Shown here piece by piece: positions 34,963 through 45,300 of a stretch of DNA of 64,000 nucleotides (within the stretch, counting starts at the first letter, position 1; each line of letters begins with the position of its first letter). The stretch spans positions 5,657,685 through 5,721,684 of the forward strand of contig NW_006499973.1 in assembly GCF_000471905.2 (NCBI RefSeq), read 5' to 3'. The DNA comes from Amborella trichopoda. Its lineage: Eukaryota > Streptophyta > Magnoliopsida > Amborellales > Amborellaceae. The notes under the pieces are model-generated. The model did no database searches and was not told the DNA's origin. It saw only the letters and a list, made by a program, of their open reading frames with translations. Position numbers and translations under genes: made by a program.

Positions 34963-37713
34963 ATGGCTTCTCTGGATGTTGCCGACGGTGTGTCAGATTC
35001 CGGGGCTTTTCAGGCTGCTGGCGATCCAAATGCCGATGTTCGGGGTAGCTTTCCTGTGGACCCCGTGGCTTCTGAGATCTCCATTTCAACAGATATAAAG
35101 GTTTTTTACTCTTTGAATCGGTGCCTTAGCTTCCTATTTTGTTCTTTCTTTTTCTTTTCTTGTTTTGTGATAGTTTGTTGGTTTTGTTACGCAGAAATTG
35201 GGAAAGTGATTTTTCTATGTTTCTGTTTTTTCAATCTGAAGTTTGATGGATTCATTGATTTTTTTTACGAGGATTGTTGTGGATAAATAATTTTTTTCAA
35301 ATTCATTGATTTGATGGATAAATAATTTTTCAATCAGATTGATGTGGATTTGGGGAACAATATTACTTCAATTTGTTTTTTCATTTAATTTTGTGTTTTT
35401 TCTCTTATAATCTGCCTTCTCAAATGACCTTTTATTAGGACAAGTATACAAAGAGACCACTATTTTCTTGTAGAGAAGTCGGAATGACTCTTGTCCATCC
35501 GATTTTAAATGGGGATGGTTAAAAATGTCATTGATTAGATCTGAAGTTCAGAAAAGAATTTATCGACTTTTTATGATACACTCTGAGCCATCCAATTTTA
35601 CATCTGATTCGCAAGTGGTCTTAGTATCCTCTATTTCGAGGTTTTATATCAAACGCATCCTTAATTGTTTTAAATTATTTATCACGCACATTATATGGTA
35701 AGCAAAATAAAAAATTTAAAAGAAAATATTATATATGTGCTAGAGTTTCTTTAGGCTCTTAAGACTTCAGAAATGAGTTATTTGCTTAAGATATTGCATG
35801 ATCAAATAGTTGCCTAAAATTACATTCTTTTGGGATGTTAAAAGAAAAATAAATTGGAAAACCTACAATGAATTTTGAATTGGGTAAGACAGGAGAAATG
35901 AACAATAATTATCCTGATAAGAATAATTATTTTAAGCAGCTTTATGTTACATCGAGTCGGTCCAAATTTCCGCTCGAAAGGAAGGCTTAGGCTGATTTTG
36001 GGGATGACTTGGGTTTTTTTAATGCAGGAATTTAAATAATAAAAAATAGGTAAAAAGAAAAATAGAGCTTTATAAAGAAAAACTAAAATTCAGAAATCTG
36101 AAGGCCACAAACCTTTTTGCTTTACACATCTAAAGTTGAAATTGGGAATCGACCGAAAAATCTCTTTTATTTTTAATATATTTTATATGATAAAAGTCTA
36201 TTTTATCTTTTTAATATATTTTATATGCTTATTTTGGATATTATATTTTAATGTTATTTATGTCTGATTAAGCTTGGAATCCTGAATTCTCGCCATTATG
36301 CACTTATAAAAATTAGAAAAATGTAGTTAGGCCAAATATAAATAACCACAACACCCCGACACAGAACTCAGTATTATAATGGGTGAAGGCAACATTCGCG
36401 AGATGTATGTATAGGATTAGGGCAAGTTACTTGGACTTGCCTGAGTAATTTGCCTCGGTCAAATGCTGAGTACTTTTGTCAAGGCAAGTTCCTTAACATA
36501 TCCTCTACATATTTTACAATTTCAGGGTATTTTTGTTTTGTTATTTATTTTAAAATGTCAAGACAAGTTACTTAACATTGTCTCTACATATTTTAAAATT
36601 TTAGGGTAGTTTGGTTTCGTTATTTATTTTAAAATGTTTGTTTTTGGGTATTTTTAAAGGTGTAACTCAATCTGATGTATAGAAGAGAAAATAAAAGTAA
36701 TATATAATTTACACTCAAGAAGGTGGGACTGAGCATAAAATATAAAATATACATCATTATTATTTAAATTTTGATAATGAAATAGGTTTTTCCCTAAATT
36801 TCCCATGAAATTTTTATCACAATCTATAATCATGGAATCCTATTATTCTCCATTAGCAATAACGAGAAAGATTGTTTATGAAAGAATTATTTATTCAATG
36901 TGGAGAGAATTCCTATGATTATATAGGAATTAGAAAGGTTAGTACAAAATAGGGGCCAAGATAATATTTCTCAATAAGGAGCTCTTGCATCAAGGGATTG
37001 ATTGAATGAAACCATTTATTTAAGTACAGGTGGCCACAATTAATTTTAACCATTGGATATGAAATTTGGTGGTGGTGGTTATTCCATTGACCAACGTCAC
37101 ACTTCAAAAGACATTTTTTCAAACTTTGAGATATTTTTTTAAACTTTGTGACACACCAAATCTATCAGATTTTAAACCAGATGGTTATAAATAATTGTTA
37201 TCTCTTCATTGTATGCAATCGTTGAGTTGGAGTGGGAGTGGGAACTAGGGAAGTAATCTCAATATAAAATTTTTGTGAGCAACTGTAAGGAGTGAGATCT
37301 GAGCGAGGAATACACTTGTAAAATTGTATTTGTATAATTGTCTAAAATCTTGCACTCAATATTTGTCCATACATCTGTTTTTTTTATCCCTTCTGAGTTA
37401 GCATCATACATATACTTTGTATGTTTTGCAATTGAAGGTCAGGTGATTGATCATCAATTACCCCTTCTCTGTCCGATTTAAGATTTAAGACTGTGGATGC
37501 CTTCGCAATGTATCAAGCGAACGGTACTCCACCAGATAGTCAAACACCTCATTTCTCATATTATGTGCATAACTGTAGGATGCTGAAAAAGAAACGGCTA
37601 AGAACGAAGAGGAGGCAGGCCAGACCCTCAAATCGGTGTTCATATTTTCAGGTGTTGTGGTCGCTTTGATTGGAGCTATCTTCGCCGTATCAAAGAAGTT
37701 AAGAGAGACATGA
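34963..37713 (+). CDS. Small tail-anchored membrane protein, two exons (34963-35100, 37579-37713)
   Basis: Exon 1 starts ATGGCTTCTCTGG and ends ATAAAG at 35100 before GT. Exon 2 starts GATGCTGAAAAAG at 37579 after TGTAG and ends with TGA at 37711-37713. Both junctions are phase 0. The product is 90 residues. Residues 1-62 are acidic and polar with no signal peptide. Residues 66-84 (VFIFSGVVVALIGAIFAVS) form one membrane helix, and the short tail KKLRET is positive, the shape of a tail-anchored or single-span protein facing the cytosol. It resembles small uncharacterised plant transmembrane proteins, but I give no name. There are no lesions. The intron is 2478 bp. A possible poly(A) signal, AATAATAATC, lies near 37895. 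It is the only apparently intact host gene here. Confidence 0.85.
35438..35635. repeat. Possible degraded MITE in intron 1
   Basis: AGGACAAGTATACAAAGAGACCACT at the left and the reverse complement of AGTGGTCTTAGTATCCTCT at the right form imperfect ends about 195 bp apart. Inside, TCCATCCGATTTTAAAT and CCATCCAATTTTACATC are direct echoes. No clear target-site duplication. Confidence 0.3.
36481..36638. repeat. 79-bp tandem duplication in intron 1
   Basis: AAGGCAAGTTCCTTAACATA at 36481 and AAGACAAGTTACTTAACATT at 36560 start two ~85 % similar copies, each ending TTATTTATTTTAAAATGT. No gene or conserved exon is visible in the rest of the intron (35101-37578). Confidence 0.85.
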
Positions 37714-37972
37714 AACAAATTTGGCAGCCTTTCTGAAGGTTTTGTGTTTTGCTTGTTCTTTTAGATACATCTCTATATTACATGTTATATGTGGTTTAGG
37801 ATTTTGTGGAGGGAATTGAAGAGGGGAGGGCCTTTGTAACCAGAAGAGCCAACTTTTGAATTTTGCTGAATTTCTGGACTTTTGACTGTGGTATAATAAT
37901 AATCTATATATTTATCACTGTTGTTGGACTCGGAAGCGGACTGTGGCGAGGCAAGTATTATATGCTTATTTA

Positions 37973-37990
37973 TTATATATATATATATAT
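37973..37990. repeat. (AT)n microsatellite downstream of host gene
   Basis: About nine AT units. From here to 38280 the sequence is AT-rich with no gene. Confidence 0.9.
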
Positions 37991-38280
37991 CCCCAACCAT
38001 AACTACACGGGTCTAATTAGCTTTTTGGCTGTTATGTAGTTTCAACGGTCAATCTCATTTTTATGATTTGAATTCCGACAATCTCATTTTTTATTAAAAA
38101 ATACATGTTTATGTTTTTTTTTTTTTTATTAAAATAAAAAGTCCTTTTGTATTTTATTAAAAAATAAATATTGCAATGGGAAAGAATTGATACTCACCTT
38201 GAATAAAAGAACCCCCAATTTTCATAAATCTCGGCTATACCTTTTTCTTAATTTCGATTATTTTTTTTTAAAAAAATAAT

Positions 38281-38303
38281 CTTTACAGCAGTTGTTTTAT
38301 TGT
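38281..38303 (+). repeat. Left terminal inverted repeat candidate
   Basis: Pairs with 48308-48330 (18/23, transitions only). The adjacent ATTACAGTATTTTTATTATA (from 38313) also echoes right-end words such as ATTACAGTACTTTAAGTAC. Confidence 0.5.
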
Positions 38304-38818
38304 GAAGAACATTACAGTATTTTTATTATATAGTATAAAAATAATTATAATTTTTATTTTTATTTTTTGTACAACTTTTTATACAAAAATATTATTGTCA
38401 TGATTTCTCTAAATTTTTTCTCTTCTTCCTCAATCTCTCTTTCTCATTCCTTTTTTTTATCTCTTTCATGCATTTTTTATTCTCTCGTCTATTTATCGAG
38501 ATTTTCTATTCTCTCATCTATTTATCAATTTCTAAACAAGGTTTTTGACAGCTATTTTTAATCCGTGAGCATCAAATATGCACGTCAACATTATTTTGTA
38601 TAGGTATGTCATTAAAATATTATGTTGTTTTTTTATAGTATTCGATGTAGTTGGGTTGGTTATTGTAATTTTTTTATTACAATATTGCATAAATAAGTTT
38701 GACCCTCTATAATGCTTCATCTCCATTATATATAAGTATTTTGAAATTTTTCAACCGTATTTTATATTTGTTTTTATTTAAAAATTTTATGCAGAGATTG
38801 AGTTTATATTTAATAATA

Positions 38819-41190
38819 ATGGGTGACAACAAAGTAGAAATCGTTTTACATTGGTTTTTTTCAAGAGGAAATTTAATGATGTATGTATTTTCTATGACAG
38901 TAGGGACATGAAGGTTATATTTTTTAAGGGGATTTCATCATTTGAAGAGGAAATCTAATGATAGATGTGTTTTTTATGGAGGTAGTGATGTAAAAGTTAT
39001 ATTTTTTAAAGGGATCTCATAATTTGATTAAGTAATGGATCACTTGTCAAAAATATCAAATTATACTTCAAGTTCTATGACAATTAGGTATATTGATTTA
39101 GGTCACCAAATAGCAGTAATGTAATACGTATTGATGATGATGACGATATTGTAAATATGATGGAAGGGTCTTCTTCCATCACTATGTATATATCAAACAG
39201 ATATATTGAGTTTTATTTCGTTGAATATCGATCACCAACAGTGCTCGGTAATGGTTCATCAAGCTTGTCTATGTAAGAAGTTTGTAATGAAATTTATTAT
39301 TATTTTTATTTATCAATATTTTTTTATGGGTTAAGATAATTTTCATTTGTTCTTAAAATTTTTTCGGTAGCACTTCCCGACCAGCGCAAGTAGTTCAAAG
39401 TGAAGGTGCTACTAGCATAGGTGTAGAAGATGGGCATGATGAGCACGATTCAGAAATCGAACGGCATACGATATCGATTCGATAGAAAGCCCCATCAGAA
39501 TTCACCTTTACGAAATTTTGTTGATGTAAAAGTATGTCGTAATCACCTTATTGATTATGTCATATCACAAAACTTCAATATGATGTTTATAAAAAGCAAG
39601 GAGAGACGTGTATGGGTGATGTGTACTGCATATGGGTGTCCATGGAAAGTACGTTGTTGGAGGGTTAATACAACAAACTTCATCAGGGAGAAGAACTTTA
39701 TAAACATGGATTCATGTGACGGCGGAATAGGTAGGGTTTATCAGCCGTTTATCCAAAGCCACTCAATGATAAGCAAGATCAAAGGCCGCTTGAATGATAC
39801 GCCCAATCTGACACCTGGGTATGTGGTTAATGATATACAACGTGATCACTGTGTCATGCTATTTTACTAACGAGCATGGTGGGGTAAAGAGGTTGCACAA
39901 TGTATAAATGAGAGTTCCCATGTAAAGGCATACGAGGATCTCGTCAAGTACATTCATAAGATTCGAATCACTAACTCTGGAACCGTAACGGTTATTTAAA
40001 CAGATAATCATGTTAGGTTTGAGCGTGTTTATAGGCAATAGTCCATGTTTGTCTGGTTTTATGTTTGGTTATAGGTCATTGATGAGACTAGATGAGACAT
40101 TTTTTAAGGGAAGATATAAAGAGATATTATTGGCTGTAGTTGGGGTAGTTACGAATGAAAATATAGTTTATATAGCATATGCAGTGATTGAGAATGAAAA
40201 TACACAAAGTTGGACTTGGTATCTAGAGCTTCTCAATGAGCAGTTTCGCGAGAGGCCTGATTTGCCAGCATTGACTATTGTATCAGATCGTTAAAAAGGG
40301 TGACAAGCTACAATTGAAAAAGTATTCTCAATCAGTAAATAAGGCTTTTGTATGAATCACCTTGCTGATAACTTCAAAAAGGCCAATAGAAATTCGGCAC
40401 TTACAAAGCTTTATTGGAAAGCACCTGTATTGTCTATATCAAGCTTTGATGAGTACATGACAATATTAAGAGTGCAAATGCTGAGGCCTATGACTAGATC
40501 ATGTTACAGCATTCAAAATATTTGGCAAACACATATTTTAGGGGGTGTAAATACAATCATCTTACATCGAACATCTCCGAGTCATATACCCGATGGATAT
40601 TAAAGGCTTGGGAAAAGCCCCTTATTAAACTCCTTGAATGCCTCAGGGTTAAGTTCATTAGAAAATATTCAAAGAAGATGACCATGTCCAGAGAATGAAG
40701 CGACGTACTTACACTGAAAGCCCAAGAGGTAATAAACATGAGTAGGGATAAGTCCAAATTCCTTCATACAGTCATATAAGCACATGATGGTATTAGATCA
40801 ATATAGATAAGATATATGTTGTTAATTTGGCAACACAAACATGCAGTTGTCAAGTATGGCAGGTTAGTGGGTTGTCGTGCAGTCATGCGATCACCGCTAT
40901 AGATCATATGCATTAAAATTTTACAAAGTTTTGCGGTGTTTATTTCACAGTTGAAATGTACCGTAGAACATATTCCCTCCTCTTCAACCTAATGCCTGAT
41001 GCACTAGCAGTGCCAGAGATTGTTTATACAATAGTAATGTCGCTGGCTGCAAGGCGAACCGTCCAAAGAAACGACGCAGACAAATAGAGTACAAAGAGAT
41101 TAAGCATTTTAAGTGTAGCTGATGCAGGGTCGTGGGCCATAACCGAAAGACATGTGAATCAAGTATATGAAATGATGTAAAGAGGCTATT
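38819..41190 (+). pseudogene. Mutator-like (mudrA) transposase, broken
   Basis: The N-terminal MuDR-type DNA-binding region begins MGDNKVEIVLHW (38819). It is disrupted by an 82-bp tandem duplication at 38863-39027, then VIRIDDDDDIVNMMEGSS follows near 39120. The zinc-binding/HTH part (VWVMCTAYGCPWKVRCWRVN) lies at about 39610-39680. The DDE core has LDETFFKGRYKEILLAVVGV (about 40090-40150), AYAVIENENTQSWTWYLELL and TIVSDR. A SWIM zinc motif (TCSCQVWQVSGLSCSHAI) lies at about 40840-40897. A CCHC knuckle (C-x2-C-x4-H-x4-C) comes near 41115-41160. Stops and 1-bp shifts occur at 39868, about 40035 and 40292. The enzyme would cut at the element ends. Family match is strong; activity is lost. Confidence 0.85.
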
Positions 41191-41404
41191 AGTACTAGTT
41201 GATTTTTTTTTGATATGTCATTTTGTTTCTTAATTTTTTATCAAGATTATTCAATTTTAAAAAGAAGACCTAATCTTAATGTAATGTGTTGGTTATAGAT
41301 CACTTAAGTTCAATTTTTATGGAAGTGGTATATGGTATGTGATATTGTTTATAGAAGAAGACTTAATATAATGTGGTATGTGATTATTCAAATTTTATTA
41401 AAAA

Positions 41405-42960
41405 AATAAAAATAATTACAGTAAAAAAATATTCTTTACTATAAGAAATTATCGTAATACTTATTACGAGAATTTTTTTATTGTAAAGAAAATATAGAGT
41501 ATTGTTTACGATGAAAATCTGACAGATCTTCTGACGTAGATCTCTCGGATCTTAACACCTTAAACTGCTAAAAATAAAGTGGGACAAATCGAATTCAGAT
41601 CTGAGGACAGATTTACCTGGAAACAAGCAGATCCACTCTCAAATTTGTGGCAGAGCCAACATGATCCAAAGCCTTAAAAATACGAGTTCAAAAAAAACTA
41701 ATCAAAATAAAATCTTAACAGTAAAAGAAGAAGAAAGAAAGGGTAAGAAAACAATACCAAACCGGGCCGGATGGCACGGGACTCCCGAGCCTTCAAGGGC
41801 TCGCCTGTATCAGAACCGGCATCCTCTTTGCCTCTCTGATTCAGAAGTTGACTAGCAAGATCTCTGATTGGAAGGGTTGTTTTGCCCTAGAGATGATTGA
41901 AAATGGTCAAGGTTTCTTAGGATTAGGGTTTTTGTGCTCTAGAGATCTAAGGTTTTCAGGCTTAGGGTTCGGGTTTTAAGATTAGGGTTTCAATTTTTTC
42001 TCTAAGTTTCTCTCAAGAGGCTTCCTCTCTCAAATGGCCACAAAAAAGAGTTTATAAAAGGGCCAATGATATGTTGGGAATGACATCTTTCCATAACCAA
42101 AAGATTCTCCAATCAAAAGTTCCATTTTTTGGGATCCGGATCTAGGCGACGCTCAAGAAAATATGGTAAAAATCACACAAAAAGGTAATAAATCGACCCC
42201 CCAATGGAAAATTTCTTATTTGGGCTAAAAGCGGTTGGGTGACACCAGTGGTGTCGCCCGGGCAGCACTAGTAGTCTGGGTGGCACCACCCGTGTCACAA
42301 AAATGGTGCAAATTCAAAATATTCACTTTACAGTGTTCCTCAGCCTCTTGTGAAGCTCTCAAAAAAAATTTGGAAATGGATTTTTCTACTATTTCTAATG
42401 AGTTTTTTAGTAAAACAAGGCATTTGCAGGATTCTGGGTCAAAACAGGACATCTGCAGGGTTCTGAGTAGGCAGAATGGTTCTGGGTCCCAAGGTAGGCT
42501 GTGTCGACTATGGATTTAGGTTTAGTAGGATAAGTGTGGTCCTAAGGGTTCACGAAATCCTAGAATTTGTCATTTTAAAATGGGGTGTCTATAAGCATTA
42601 CGGTACCCAAAAGATCGTAATTCTCCAAAACTGTAGAAGCATTCCAGAGCATTTGGAGCATTACGGTCTTTTGAGTATTGTAATGCTCTATACTTTGTTT
42701 ATAGTAAAAAAATTACGGTAATAAGTATTAAGGTGAGTTTTTTTACTATAAAGAAAATATAGAGAATTGCGGTACCCAAAAGACCGTAATGCTTTAAAAG
42801 GTGTCCAGAGGCTTTTGAAGCATTACGGTCTTTTGGGTACCGTAATGTTTGAACTTATCTTTGCGGTAAAAAAATTATCATAATTCTTATTATAGTATTT
42901 GATTGACCGTAAAGATTGGTTATATAATTGCGGTACCCAAAAGATCGTAATGGCCTATCA
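41405..42960. repeat. Array of ~165-bp inverted-repeat units, split by a solo LTR
   Basis: Arms CATTACGGTACCCAAAAGA and TCTTTTGGGTACCGTAATG alternate with AT-rich spacers (ACTATAAAGAAAATATAGAG). Arms lie at about 42596-42625/42661-42693, 42771-42806/42812-42853, and a third left arm starts near 42930. Removing the LTR at 41513-42593 restores ATATAGAG(C/T)ATTACGGTACCC, the usual unit junction. The array sits between the convergent 3' ends of the transposase and the PMD gene. Confidence 0.75.
41513..42593 (-). mobile_element. Solo family-A LTR with target-site duplication (A5)
   Basis: On the minus strand it starts TATAGACACCCCATTTTA (TG changed to TA) and ends CATCGTAAACA, with no PBS or internal sequence attached. 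Flanks AGTAT (41508-41512) and AGCAT (42594-42598) fit a 5-bp duplication with one transition. Its GGGTGACACCA...TGGTGTCGCCC dyad is at 42237-42259. Recombination between the two LTRs of a former element is the usual origin of solo LTRs. Confidence 0.85.
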
Positions 42961-45300
42961 TGCATACTTTGGAGAATTTAAGCTGCACATTTCATAAGCT
43001 TAACACATTTCATAACCCATGATGGCTTTTTGCTTTCCAATGATACAAGACAAAGACAAACAATCAAAACTGGTGGAGTAGTGCATATCATCCATGCATC
43101 CAGCCAATCTACATGTAAAGTCACGATATATTAAAAGAAAACCAATGTACAAAAAATACAAAATATTGATATTTCAACTTTTCATAAATATCATATATAT
43201 TTTAAAAAAATAGTACGAGCACTATTGGCTTCTTTATAGTAAAAAAAACAACTTATCATAAATGTTTTCGTCATACAGGCAACTTCTCACCCCACTGTGA
43301 CAACTGCAATTTTGTATTTGAGCTGCTCTCCTCCTGTCTTGCCACACGATGACGTAACTGCCATTTAGGCTCCTCTGGTTGAGCCGGTGTCGTGATCGGT
43401 TCTGTATTACTTGGCCCCTCATCTGGTCGAGAAAGGAGCCATACTGGTGGCACGTTATCTTCCATCTCATCATCCAACTCCAATTCCTCAGATGCATCTT
43501 CATCCCCTACAGCTTCTGGGTCATAAATTTTCAACAAGTCTAATGCTTTCCTAACTAGGTCCCAAGTTCTTGAATTGTAACTTTCACGTACAAGTTGAGC
43601 TACATGGCTGATGTCCCTAAGCTTCATCAAGTCATATGAAAATAGATTATTGAGACTTCTAAAATTAAAATGTCATGAATAAAATAAAAACAGTTTTGAA
43701 ATATTATTACCATTCTATCTTCGTTATTGTCACATTGAGGTATGTATTTGGAGAGATGTTTCCCAAATAGATTATGAATTAGGGGCCTAGTCCTTTGCCT
43801 TTACCACTCGATGTATTCTTGTATCGGCTTCCCATTGAACATATCTTCATCTTCTTGACACATATAATCTAACATATTCGTCCACATATCAATTTCACTT
43901 CGAAGCTCATCTGCCTAATTGTCAGTCCTTTTACCCCTTCTCTCCCTCCTCTCCCAATGCAAAGGATCAGTTGGTATCCCTTGGTGAAATCCAAACTGTC
44001 GAAGCACACGATCTGGTATGTACCCCTCACAAATATGTCTACATATGAGGTATGCGCGATACAAAGTAGTCTGACGAACAATAAACCCATAATCTATTTC
44101 ATCTTCAGTTTTTTGTCCTAGGTCAGAATAATCATCTTATGAGGTCCATATGACCTATGAAAAACAAGATAAATTTTAAGTTAAATAACTGCATCAAAAA
44201 TTAATTAAAATATAAATAAACAAAATCAATGATAACTATTCTATACTAATATCATTTATTAGAGCGTTATCAATCTCCTGTTACACCATAAGACGAAACT
44301 TGTGAGAGTTATTTCATTCTCTAAGAGGGTCCCACCTAAGGGATATAGGTTGCCCTGCCCTTATTTCTTTGATAATTGGGTGCAACAATTTGAAATGCTC
44401 ATACGCCCAGCACAAAAATGTATGTATAAAAAACTAAGAATTACAAAAAAAATATCTATCAAAATTTTTAAAAAACTATCAAAATATTAATATACTAGCG
44501 TTACCAGCAAAAGAGTGGTTGATCCACTTAGGTGTTGATAACCAGGATGGACAACTTTTGACAAGTCTCGAAACAAAAATGCTAGGGTAGCTGCACCCCA
44601 TGCATACTGATCAATCACTTCCATATCCTCGAAAAGCTGTAAATATATTGTAGGCGTCGTACCATTTGTTGAATCCGCAAAGATTATGCAGCTGACTAGA
44701 TATATGAGATAGGCACAAGTGTATCATAAAAGGGTAGTGCAGTTATAGTTATGTAGCACCTGCTTAAAAGTGTTCCTCAACCATGTCAGCCGGATAATAG
44801 AATGGTTACGACCAGGTGGCAGATGTCCAATGATGCGGACTATATAATCTCCGTAGTTCTCAACCCTCCTTAAAGTTACAGCTACACCAGTCACCTTTGA
44901 CCAGAGAATTTTCAATGTATCTTCAAGAGTAGGCATCATCTCTCCGACGTCTATATTGAAGTGACCGGTGTTCGTCTCGATGCACCACCTCTCGATAATA
45001 GTAGACATTGTGCCATGGTCATGGTGAGTCATCTGTATTGTGGTCAAATGATACAATACTGATCTCCAGACCAAAGCGATTTGATCATTTCTTGTTAAAG
45101 GCCATAAAGAAGCTACATTGGGTTTCTCATCAACCCTGAGGGGATTTTCCCAATCCTGAAATGGAATTTGTGATTTCAGATACTAAAATAAATAAATTGA
45201 TTAACCAACATGATAGACAAATAATATAATTTGAAATAGTTGTACATACATCTCCTTCATGGATTTTCTGTGATATATAATCTCTTTATCTATTAAACAA

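Noticed and set aside
34963..35286. 107-codon reading of exon 1 through the intron
   Set aside because: A GT donor at 35101 and an in-phase second exon with a membrane helix give a better model; the extension is T-rich intron text.
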